DNA of 64,000 nucleotides from an uncultured Eubacteriales bacterium (GTDB lineage: Bacteria > Bacillota > Clostridia > Peptostreptococcales > Anaerovoracaceae): NCBI GenBank assembly GCA_910583765.1, contig CAJTYS010000015.1, positions 1 to 64,000 of the forward strand. Reading direction: 5' to 3'. Shown here piece by piece: positions 7,530-15,593 of the stretch. A program made the position numbers and the translations under genes. The notes beneath the pieces are model-generated. The model was given only the letters and a program-made list of their open reading frames with translations. It searched no databases and was not told the origin of the DNA. Each line of letters starts with the position of its first letter. Position 1 is the first letter of the stretch.

Positions 7530-9668
7530 ATGAAGCCAAAGAAAACCCTATGCGCAGTATTGATCTGCGCCTTATGCCTGAGCCTGCACACGCCAGTAGT
7601 CCATGCCGCAGGCATATACACAGAGCCGGGGAGCAATTCCTGTACCCAGAACTGGGCGAATCCAGTGAAATGCCACACGGTTTCCGACGCAAAAGGCAAC
7701 GTGACCGTCATGTGTTCCGTCTGGAACGGAAGCAGCCAGAGCCTGAATATTGACAAATTTTCATCCTCCGGCGCGAAGCTCAGCCACAAAAGCGTTTCCA
7801 TTCCAGGCAAGACATGGGGCGGAACCGTGTTTCAGGCAGCGGACGGCTGCCACTACATCGCCACTGGCAACGATGGGAACACAGCTTTTTATATTTCAAA
7901 ATACAGCGCTGACTGGCAGCCACAGGGGACCGCATCCATTGGAAAAGACGAAAGTTATACAGCAACCGCCTTTGACGGGGGCAACTGCGACATGACCATG
8001 ATCGGAAAAACGCTGGTTGTTCACGCTGCCAGAGGCAGAAAAGACGGGCACCAATCCAACACCACGTTTTATATCGACACTGCGACCATGAAGCCCACAT
8101 ATGTGACAGGGCAGTTTGGTTTCGATCATGTGAGCCACTCTTTCAGCCAATTCGTCAGAAGCAGGGGAAGCCAGCTATTCATGGTAGATCACGGGGACGC
8201 TTACCCGAGAGGTGTTTACCTGCAATCCTATGAAACCCAGCAAACAGCAGAGGGCTTGACGCAAGAAAGTCAGAAAGAACTTTCCCTGATGGACATCTGG
8301 GGAAACACAGGCGACAATTACACGGGCGTCACAGTGGACGGCTTTGAGCTGGGCAGCCGCAGCCACATTGTAGCAGGGACCTCCATACCCCACGACAAAT
8401 TCACTTCACAGGAGCAGTTTGAAGATTATGAAGGCAGCAACAACGTATATGTTTCCATGGTCAGCAAGGACCTAAAAACTTCCAGTCTCAAATGGCTCAC
8501 TTCCTACACCAAGGACATCCAGATCCGCAATCTGGAGCTGGTAAAAATCAGCGATGATCGCTTTGCCCTGCTGTATGGCGTGGAGAAAAAGGATGAGCCA
8601 GTATCCACTTGCTGCAAATTAATAGATTCCGCAGGAAACGTGCTGAAAACCAGTACCCTGGGAAAGCCTTTTTACTGTACGTCAGAACCTTCTATTTCCG
8701 GAAATGTCCTGACCTGGTGTCATTACGTGGAGTCGGAATTGGGAAATTTCCTGGTCATGAACCAGTGGGACCTGAACACGGGCAAGTTCCAAATCTTCAA
8801 TCTGGACACAAGCGCGAAGTCTAAAATCGCCAAGATCGAAACCGCTTTAGAGAGACAATGCGTTCCAGGCAAAACTTATGAAATGACGGCAGATGTTTAT
8901 TCCAGCGTGTTCAAAAATAGTTTCCCAACAGCTCCGGCAGTCTGGAAGTCTTCCAATAGCGACGTGGCAGAAGTGCTGAAAGACGAAACCATACTAGATA
9001 GTGGCGTGTGGAACCAGTCTTACAAAAAAACCGCCACAACAGTAAAGGTGAAAAAAGGGGGCACAGCGACCATCACCTGTCAGGTGGGAGACAAAACGGC
9101 TTCCATTAAATTGCAGGCAAAAGGTTCGGTGCGGAAATTGAGTTTCTCAAAGAAAAAAGTCACCCTAAAGCTGGGCCAGAGCTACAAGGCAGTGGTTTCT
9201 GGCAGCAATGGAAACAAGATCACCTGGAAAAGCAGCAACGCTAAGATCGCCAAAGTCAGCAAAACAGGAACAATCACCGGCCTAAAGAAAGGGACCGCGA
9301 AAATCACAGCATCTGCCGGCGGCAAGAACGCGGCCCTTACTGTTACTGTGTCGGGAAAAAAATGGACTCCACCAAAGACAGCTATCATTAGTTTAAAGAA
9401 AAAAACAAATACGGTCATGACCATAAAATGGAAGAAAAAATCAGGCGTGACCGGATATCAGCTGTCCTATGGCACCAGCAAAAAGTTGAAAAAAGCTAGG
9501 AGCATCACGGTAGGGAAAGCCTCTGCCTCTTCTAAAACCATCAAAAAATTGAAGAGCGGCAAGACCTATTATGTAAAAGTCCGCACTTACAAAAAAGCGC
9601 GGATCAATGGCAAAAAGACCAATCTTTATTCCAAATGGTCAAAGGTGGGAGCAGTCAGCCTGAAATAA
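7530..9668 (+). CDS. secreted protein with Big_2 and fibronectin-III-like domains
   Basis: A 712-residue exported protein. A signal peptide covers residues 1-26 (hydrophobic core, cleavage near VHAAG). Residues of about 30-430 form a large beta-rich region with repeated strand-turn patterns (SSQSLNID, GDNYTGVTVDG) that could be a propeller; this is inference. A Big-like segment at about 430-525 and a clear Big_2 domain at about 530-610 (WKSSNAKIAKVSKTGTITGL) follow, then a C-terminal FnIII-like domain (YYVKVRTYKK) to the end. The C-terminal half is extremely lysine-rich, which would favour binding to anionic wall polymers. No LPXTG or SLH motif is present. GAAAAGGAG precedes the ATG. An adhesin or sugar-binding role is possible but not shown. 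Confidence 0.8.
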   Translation: MKPKKTLCAVLICALCLSLHTPVVHAAGIYTEPGSNSCTQNWANPVKCHTVSDAKGNVTVMCSVWNGSSQSLNIDKFSSSGAKLSHKSVSIPGKTWGGTVFQAADGCHYIATGNDGNTAFYISKYSADWQPQGTASIGKDESYTATAFDGGNCDMTMIGKTLVVHAARGRKDGHQSNTTFYIDTATMKPTYVTGQFGFDHVSHSFSQFVRSRGSQLFMVDHGDAYPRGVYLQSYETQQTAEGLTQESQKELSLMDIWGNTGDNYTGVTVDGFELGSRSHIVAGTSIPHDKFTSQEQFEDYEGSNNVYVSMVSKDLKTSSLKWLTSYTKDIQIRNLELVKISDDRFALLYGVEKKDEPVSTCCKLIDSAGNVLKTSTLGKPFYCTSEPSISGNVLTWCHYVESELGNFLVMNQWDLNTGKFQIFNLDTSAKSKIAKIETALERQCVPGKTYEMTADVYSSVFKNSFPTAPAVWKSSNSDVAEVLKDETILDSGVWNQSYKKTATTVKVKKGGTATITCQVGDKTASIKLQAKGSVRKLSFSKKKVTLKLGQSYKAVVSGSNGNKITWKSSNAKIAKVSKTGTITGLKKGTAKITASAGGKNAALTVTVSGKKWTPPKTAIISLKKKTNTVMTIKWKKKSGVTGYQLSYGTSKKLKKARSITVGKASASSKTIKKLKSGKTYYVKVRTYKKARINGKKTNLYSKWSKVGAVSLK

Positions 9669-9680
9669 TAGAAAGCAAGA

Positions 9681-9712
9681 GACTATCGTCAGTCACATGA
9701 CGGTAGCCTTTT
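9681..9712 (+). terminator. intrinsic terminator after the Big/FnIII gene
   Basis: CTATCGTCA (9683-9691) pairs with TGACGGTAG (9698-9706), with one G-U pair and a 6-nt loop, followed by CCTTTT. It sits 14 bp after the stop codon. Confidence 0.65.
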
Positions 9713-9842
9713 ACTGATGATGGAAAAATGGACGATTTGATTGTTTCCGTCACAGACCCGCACTGGGCGCAGACTTAGACCTGCCTGCCCAGCACAACGC
9801 ATAATGTGTGATACAATGCACAAAGCAAACCATAGAACTTAC

Positions 9843-10976
9843 TTATATGCGGCGGCGCAAATACTGCCCCAGCGCGTCCGCCGTATCTGCCAGAGCCGTC
9901 CTGCAAGAAGACAGAAGTTCCGAAAGAGGCTTGTCAGGATCCAGTTTCCCAGTTTCAAAGACAGCCTGGATTCCCAACGCCTCCAAGCCTGTCAGTCCTT
10001 TCTCTTGCTCACCAGTCACAATGATCACAGGCACATGTTTTTCCCTGGCTCGCCGCCCGATGCCAGCGATCACCTTTCCCCCCAGGCTCTGACTGTCCAG
10101 CTTTCCTTCTCCAGTGATGACATAGCTGCTGGCCTCCAACAGGCTTTCAAAATCCACAAGATCCAAAATCAAATCGATTCCGCTCAGAAGGCTCCCCTGC
10201 AGAAAAGCAACGATCCCCGCACCCATTCCACCTGCCGCGCCGCCGCCTTTCAACGTGCTCACGTCAATGCGCAGACACCGCCGGATAGCCTGCGAAAAGA
10301 GAACCAGCTGTTTATCCAACAACGCTACATCTTGCTCCGAAGCGCCTTTTTGAGGAGCAAAGACCTTCGCCGCCCCGTGATCTCCATACAAAGGATTCGT
10401 CACATCGCACATGCCAATGATCTGTACGCCAGAAAGCAGATCGCGGGTTTCAGAGACATCGATTTGCCGCACCGCGCCTAGATTTTTTCCAGTAGGGATG
10501 AAGGCCGCGCCTGCCTGGTCCACGAACTTTGTGCCCAGCGCCGCAGCTAGGCCAGCGCCAGCGTCATTGGTGCAGCTTCCGCCAAGGCCTAAAATGATTT
10601 TCCTGCATCCCCGAGAAATCGCGTCTCGGATCAATTCCCCCACGCCATAAGTAGTAGTGTCAAGGGGCGTTTTAGACGCGGGCGGCAGAGCGTATCCAGC
10701 TACAGAGGCTGTTTCGATGATCGCTGTTTCACCAAATATGGCATAATGGGCGGTCATAGGTTTCATCAAAGGTCCCGCTGCCCTTGCGGAAACTCGTGCA
10801 GCATCCGTAAAGCGCATGAAGCAGTCCACCGTGCCTTCCCCGCCGTCCGCGATGGGAATCGTAACCAGCGAGTCTTCTTCAAAATAGGCTGACAGCCTGT
10901 TTTTTATGATTTCAATGACCTCCAGAGAAGTCATGGTGCCTTTAAAAGAATCCGGTATGATGATCACTTTTTTCAT
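9843..10976 (-). CDS. glxK: glycerate kinase
   Basis: A 377-residue member of the GarK/GlxK glycerate kinase family, which phosphorylates D-glycerate to 2- or 3-phosphoglycerate for entry into lower glycolysis. Family landmarks visible are the N-terminal IIPDSFKGT, PIADGGEGT at about 42-50, the glycine-rich LGLGGSCTNDAGAG at about 130-143, VTNPLYGDHGAA, and ITGEGKLDSQ near 290. The length is normal for the family. It is divergent from a CdaR-type regulator gene. In E. coli CdaR controls a glycerate kinase gene, so this pairing supports both calls. The symbol is by similarity; garK is equally possible. Confidence 0.92.
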   Translation of the reverse strand: MKKVIIIPDSFKGTMTSLEVIEIIKNRLSAYFEEDSLVTIPIADGGEGTVDCFMRFTDAARVSARAAGPLMKPMTAHYAIFGETAIIETASVAGYALPPASKTPLDTTTYGVGELIRDAISRGCRKIILGLGGSCTNDAGAGLAAALGTKFVDQAGAAFIPTGKNLGAVRQIDVSETRDLLSGVQIIGMCDVTNPLYGDHGAAKVFAPQKGASEQDVALLDKQLVLFSQAIRRCLRIDVSTLKGGGAAGGMGAGIVAFLQGSLLSGIDLILDLVDFESLLEASSYVITGEGKLDSQSLGGKVIAGIGRRAREKHVPVIIVTGEQEKGLTGLEALGIQAVFETGKLDPDKPLSELLSSCRTALADTADALGQYLRRRI

Positions 10977-11092
10977 AGTACGCCTCTATTCCTATTCTTT
11001 CTGTAGTTGCAGGAGCTGATACCTTTATCTTAGCATACTTGAAAGAAAATGTGGATGATATATTTCAGGTAATGAATCCCATGAAAGATTGT

Positions 11093-11125
11093 TGTCATAT
11101 ATGACATATGGAAATATGGCATAAT
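11093..11125 (+). promoter_or_regulatory. palindromic operator candidate with extended -10
   Basis: TGTCATATATGACA (11093-11106) is a perfect 14-nt palindrome in the divergent region between glycerate kinase and the CdaR-type gene. The extended -10 box TGGCATAAT (11117-11125) lies 10 bp downstream of it and about 90 bp before ATG 11214. A half-site TGTCATA recurs at about 12364, upstream of the APC permease gene. This would fit control by the CdaR-like protein, but that is inference. Confidence 0.5.
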
Positions 11126-11213
11126 GAACATGTAAAAAGTTGTAATGACGCAACGAACGCGCTTGTGGAAATAATAAAGAAAGAATGAAAGCAGAAAAAG
11201 AGGAGGAACGGAT

Positions 11214-12341
11214 ATGTATCTAAATGAAGAAATCGCTAGGGGCATCATAGAGGAAATCAGTCCGGTCATTAAGGAAGATTTGAATGTCATGGATCAGTCA
11301 GGCGTGATTCTGTCCAGCACGGATGAGGCACGGGTCCATACGTTTCATGAGGGTGCGTATATTGTCGTCAATTCCCGCTTGGAACATTTGATCGTAGAAA
11401 ACGAAGGCGATTATAACGGCTGCAGGCGAGGCATCAATCTTCCCATTGAATTCGCGTCTGAAATCGTGGGCGTGATTGGCATTACAGGAGCGCCAAAGGA
11501 AGTGGAGAAGTATGGGCTGATCTTGAAAAAGATGACAGAAATGATATTATATGAAAATTTTAGAGTACAAGAACAATTTGAGAGCAAGCGAGAGAAAAAC
11601 TTATTGATTCACGATTTAGTCCACGGAAATGTGAAAGCCAACCAGCGCGATCTAGAAAAACGGATGAAGCGAAACAACATGGATCCTAAAGGCAGATTCA
11701 GCGTGGCAGTGCTGAAAAACACAGAGCAAAAAAACACCTCCGTGAGCGAGATGCTGCATAAAGCCAGAGCAAAGCAGATTGAACAGGAGATCATGGAAGA
11801 ATTGTCCAGCGAACAGATCCAAGTGGCCTTTAATGGCGAACTGTATGTCATTGTCGCAAATCAGGAAAGCCGGAAACTGTATGAAAAAATAAAAGTAGCG
11901 GCTGCCTACCTGAATCGAAACCCAGAGATTTCAGTCGCATGTTTCATTGGAAACGATTATGTGGGATATCGGGACATTTACCGCTCCTACAATGAAGCCA
12001 TCAGCATTTTAGATTACTTTCACACAGAATCAAAGGGCATTTATCTCTTTGACACTGTCATGCTGAACTTTACCATCAACCAGCTGCCTGAAATGCACAA
12101 AGAAAATTTGCGAAAGCAAGTGTTCAAAACCTATGACTCAGAAGAGGCAGAGGCACTGCGGAATTTTATCATTTCTTATTTCAATGCCAACGGGTCTTTG
12201 AATCAATTATCAGAGCAATACTATTCCCACAAAAATACCATACAATACAAAATCAAAAAGATAAAAAAGGACACTGGTTATGATTTGAGAAGCATGTATG
12301 ATCTATTCATTTTATATATGGCAGCAGTATGTAAATCGTGA
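11214..12341 (+). CDS. CdaR/PucR-type transcriptional regulator
   Basis: A 375-residue activator-type regulator. Residues of about 4-130 form a sugar-diacid recognition domain (LNEEIARGIIEEI, DYNGCRRGINLPI, IVGVIGITG). A middle region of about 140-290 is followed by a C-terminal PucR-type helix-turn-helix (NQLSEQYYSHKNTIQYKIKKI, about 330-350). The family senses sugar acids such as glycerate or galactarate and activates catabolic genes. The divergent glycerate kinase gene is a likely target. The APC permease and amidohydrolase genes downstream, on the same strand, may also belong to the regulon. GAGGAACGG lies just before ATG 11214. Confidence 0.88.
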   Translation: MYLNEEIARGIIEEISPVIKEDLNVMDQSGVILSSTDEARVHTFHEGAYIVVNSRLEHLIVENEGDYNGCRRGINLPIEFASEIVGVIGITGAPKEVEKYGLILKKMTEMILYENFRVQEQFESKREKNLLIHDLVHGNVKANQRDLEKRMKRNNMDPKGRFSVAVLKNTEQKNTSVSEMLHKARAKQIEQEIMEELSSEQIQVAFNGELYVIVANQESRKLYEKIKVAAAYLNRNPEISVACFIGNDYVGYRDIYRSYNEAISILDYFHTESKGIYLFDTVMLNFTINQLPEMHKENLRKQVFKTYDSEEAEALRNFIISYFNANGSLNQLSEQYYSHKNTIQYKIKKIKKDTGYDLRSMYDLFILYMAAVCKS

Positions 12342-12449
12342 CACATTTTAGAAGCGTATTTTGTCATAGGTAATATATATTCGGTTTTCCGGGTTTGATA
12401 TACTCAAAAAAAGTTTAAGGATGAGAGTTTAGAAGAAAGGAGAACATCA

Positions 12450-13817
12450 ATGAGCGACTTAAATCAAACACAAAACAGTGAAGTCACTTTAAAAAGGACA
12501 CTGAACTTACCATTATTAATCATGTTTGGACTGGCGTATTTAGCGCCAACTGTGGTTTTCAACAACTACGGGATTTTCACAGAGGCCACAGGGGGCATGT
12601 ACATGTTGGCCTTTGCCATAACCACCGTTGCCATGTGTTTTACCGCATATAGTTATACACAGATGGTAAAGGTGTATCCGAAAGCTGGATCCGTTTATAC
12701 ATATGCGCATCGTTCGATTCAGCCGCATGTGGGATTCATGGCAGGATGGGTCATGCTAGTGGACTACTTGCTGCTGCCGATGATTTGCTATTTACTGCTT
12801 GGCACATATATCAATGAATATTTCCCTGCGATTCCCGTATGGGTCTGTGTCGTAGTAGTCGCGGGCCTTGGCGCCGCGATCAATATTGTGGGAGCGAAGA
12901 CGGCCAGCATCGTGGACACGATCATTATCGCTTTGCAGGTGGGGTTTACATTGCTAGTGCTGATCGTGGCGATCAAATATATCACAGGCGGAGGCGGCGC
13001 GGGAACGCTGGTGGACAGCACTGCTGTTTACAATCCCAAAACCTTTGACTTTGGGAGCATCATGGGAGTAGCCGCGATTTTATGCGTGTCCTTCGTAGGA
13101 TTCGATGCGGTCACCACCATGGCAGAAGAAACAAAGAACCCAGATCAAGTCATGGGAAAAGCCATCATGGGCGTGATTATCGGAGCTGGGATTCTCTTTA
13201 CCATCACTGCGTATGTGACACAGCTGGCATGGCCAGAGGCTTACCGGGAAATTCAAGATCCAAATGTAGGTATCTTTGAACTCTTTCCACAGATTGACCA
13301 GGCATGGCTGGGAGACGTGTTCTTTGTGATCGACAATTGTGCGACCTTTGTGTGTGCGATGGCAGGCATTGCCGCTGTTTCCAGGATTCTTTACGGAATG
13401 GGGCGGGACAATATTCTGCCAAAGAAATTCTTTGGGAAGCTATCACCGAGATTTCAAACACCAGTGAACAATATTTTGATCACCAGCATCATTGCTTTGA
13501 CTGCTATTTTCTACGAAGAAAACCTAATGGGCGCCTCGGCTCTGGTTTCCTTTGGGGCGATCATTGGTTTCATCATGGTAAATCTGTCCGTGATTTTTCA
13601 CTATTATGTCCGTGGAAAAGAACGGGGGCTGAAAAACACCTGGAAGCACTTGGTGGTGCCATGCATCGGAATTTTGATCCTGATCGTGGTGTTCGCGAAC
13701 TTGGAAATACAAGCAAAAATTTTAGGCGGCGCGTGGCTGCTGGTAGGCATCATATATTTGGCGGTGAAAACGAAAGGTTTTAAAACTTTACCGCCTGAAA
13801 TGCATCTTGACGAATAA
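12450..13817 (+). CDS. APC-superfamily amino acid permease
   Basis: A 455-residue inner-membrane transporter with about twelve hydrophobic segments. The first helix carries the family signature LPLLIMFGLAYLAPTVVF, and ETKNPDQVMGKAIMG lies at the usual place after helix 6. It probably imports an amino acid or amine by proton symport; the substrate cannot be read from the sequence. AAAGGAG precedes ATG 12450. Only 18 bp separate it from the following amidohydrolase, so the two are probably one transcript and the permease may import that enzyme's substrate. Confidence 0.9.
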   Translation: MSDLNQTQNSEVTLKRTLNLPLLIMFGLAYLAPTVVFNNYGIFTEATGGMYMLAFAITTVAMCFTAYSYTQMVKVYPKAGSVYTYAHRSIQPHVGFMAGWVMLVDYLLLPMICYLLLGTYINEYFPAIPVWVCVVVVAGLGAAINIVGAKTASIVDTIIIALQVGFTLLVLIVAIKYITGGGGAGTLVDSTAVYNPKTFDFGSIMGVAAILCVSFVGFDAVTTMAEETKNPDQVMGKAIMGVIIGAGILFTITAYVTQLAWPEAYREIQDPNVGIFELFPQIDQAWLGDVFFVIDNCATFVCAMAGIAAVSRILYGMGRDNILPKKFFGKLSPRFQTPVNNILITSIIALTAIFYEENLMGASALVSFGAIIGFIMVNLSVIFHYYVRGKERGLKNTWKHLVVPCIGILILIVVFANLEIQAKILGGAWLLVGIIYLAVKTKGFKTLPPEMHLDE

Positions 13818-13835
13818 AAAAAGGAGGCTCCACAA

Positions 13836-15524
13836 ATGAGCATTGTTTTACGAAACGCAGAAATATACACAGCCAATGAAAAGGCTCCCTGGGCAGAGAC
13901 GCTAGTGATAAAAGACGACACCATTGTTTATGCGGGAGCAGATCAAAAGGCGCAGTGGCAAGAGGCAGCCGGAGAAGCGGCGGAAATTCATGATTTGCAG
14001 GGAAAAATGGTTATCCCTGGGATCGTGGACGGCCACATTCATCCAGGCATGTGCGCAAAGAGCTCGTGGCATATCAGATTGCCGTGGACGGAAGATAAAA
14101 GGAAAGCGCTGGATTTCATCAAAAAATACGCACAGGAACATCCAAAAGAAGAAGCCCCATTTCTCTATTTTGAATACTATCCCACCAGCATGTTCGATAC
14201 AGCAGGGCCGAGAAAAGAGTGGCTGGATGAAGCGGTACCTGACCGCCCTTGCCTTTGCCAGGATTTTGGCGAACACCTTTGCTGGGTCAACACGAAGATG
14301 TTGGAGCTTCTGGGCGTAGATCAGAACACGCCGGATCCGACTGCATTAGAAGTCTTTGTAAGAGACGAAGACGGAACCCCTACAGGATGGGTAAAAGAAA
14401 TGGCCTGGCTGCATTTTGCGGATAATCTGTTTAAAGCCATTGATTGGAAGCCGCCAGAAGACCTAAAGCCTGAGAGATTGAAGCCTTTCTTCAGATTCCT
14501 GGAGGAAAATGGGATCACGGCCATGGCTGATGGATTCATTGAAACGGACGAGCAGATCGCGTCCATCTATGAAATGGACATGGCAGGGCAGCTGCATGCT
14601 TATTATGATGGGATGGTCCGTTTTTGGAAGCTGGAAGATTTGCCAGAGAAAATAGAAAAAGTGAAGGAGTATCAGAAGCGATATACCACGAAACACATTA
14701 AAATCAACACTTTGAAATTATTTTTAGACGGCACCAATGAGAGCGGCAACAGCGCGTCTTTACATGCGCATATCAATGATCCGGAAAATTATGGAGAGAT
14801 CATGATGGAAAAAGAAGAGCTGGCAGAATGCTTCCTGTTGTGCAACAAAGAAGGTTTGGACATGCATCTGCATATCGTAGGGGATCGGGGATTCCGCACT
14901 GCCTGCGACGCAGTAGAAGAGGCACAGAAAGGCGCAAAACAGGCTGGCATGGAATGGGTCTGTCAGCCTGTGTTCGCCCATTGTGAAGTGGTGGACCCCG
15001 CGGATATGGCAAGGCCCGCGGAGCTGGGGATCACCATCAATTGGAGCTGTCATTGGTCAGGCGGCTATTTTGGCGAGGAAGCGATGAATTACTATACAGA
15101 GGAAAAGTGGCGGCGAATGTATCAGTTCAATCCTATGGTGGAAAGCGGGGCACTGGTGACCTTCTCCAGCGATGTGGTGACCAATTACGAACTGCATCGG
15201 GCCGCGCCGTTTTTCAGCATGCAGGTGGCGGCCACCAGAGTGGATCCGGAATTTCCGCTAGATCCGGAGAAATATCTGGGCAGCATGCGGCCGCCAGCAT
15301 CTGCGAAATTGTCACGAGAAACCTTATTAAAGGGGTATACCATAAACGCCGCCAGGCAGCTTAGGTGGGATTCCATTCTTGGGAGCCTGGAAGTAGGAAA
15401 AAAAGCCAACCTGAACGTGCTTTCCCGCGACTTTTTTCAAACCCCTGAAGATCAGATCAAAGAGATCCAATGTGAAGCTGTGCTCTTTGAAGGACAGGTT
15501 ATCGCAGGCGAGTTGAAAAAATAA
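13836..15524 (+). CDS. metal-dependent amidohydrolase, YtcJ-like (amidohydrolase family 3)
   Basis: A 562-residue cytoplasmic amidohydrolase. It has an N-terminal composite beta domain and the metal-binding GHIH motif in IPGIVDGHIHPG (about 63-75), and the TIM-barrel continues with HLHIVGDRG near 345 and FAHCEV near 380. The C-terminal part carries FSSDVVTNYE and ends with a typical small beta domain (GSLEVGKKANLNVLS). Family members cleave amide or cyclic-amide bonds; the substrate is unknown here. AAAAGGAGG precedes ATG 13836, 18 bp after the permease. A second family member of similar size is encoded at 62140-63681. Confidence 0.88.
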   Translation: MSIVLRNAEIYTANEKAPWAETLVIKDDTIVYAGADQKAQWQEAAGEAAEIHDLQGKMVIPGIVDGHIHPGMCAKSSWHIRLPWTEDKRKALDFIKKYAQEHPKEEAPFLYFEYYPTSMFDTAGPRKEWLDEAVPDRPCLCQDFGEHLCWVNTKMLELLGVDQNTPDPTALEVFVRDEDGTPTGWVKEMAWLHFADNLFKAIDWKPPEDLKPERLKPFFRFLEENGITAMADGFIETDEQIASIYEMDMAGQLHAYYDGMVRFWKLEDLPEKIEKVKEYQKRYTTKHIKINTLKLFLDGTNESGNSASLHAHINDPENYGEIMMEKEELAECFLLCNKEGLDMHLHIVGDRGFRTACDAVEEAQKGAKQAGMEWVCQPVFAHCEVVDPADMARPAELGITINWSCHWSGGYFGEEAMNYYTEEKWRRMYQFNPMVESGALVTFSSDVVTNYELHRAAPFFSMQVAATRVDPEFPLDPEKYLGSMRPPASAKLSRETLLKGYTINAARQLRWDSILGSLEVGKKANLNVLSRDFFQTPEDQIKEIQCEAVLFEGQVIAGELKK

Positions 15525-15545
15525 CCGGCCATCCGCTTACATCCA

Positions 15546-15587
15546 CCTCCTTTTCGGTCGATTGATATATAGAGAGACAAAAGGAGG
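15546..15587 (+). promoter_or_regulatory. inverted repeat that can hide the ribosome site of the next gene
   Basis: CCTCCTTTT (15546-15554) is exactly complementary to AAAAGGAGG (15579-15587), which contains the ribosome binding site of the gene starting at ATG 15594. If both lie on one transcript, the hairpin (9 bp, 24-nt loop) would block translation initiation. The arms are 22 bp after the amidohydrolase stop. Confidence 0.6.
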
Positions 15588-15593
15588 ACGGTC

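Noticed and set aside
9741..10481. A 246-codon open frame on the plus strand
   Set aside because: It is mostly antisense to the glycerate kinase gene; composition (Arg, Gln, His, Ser) and lack of a ribosome site mark it as a shadow.
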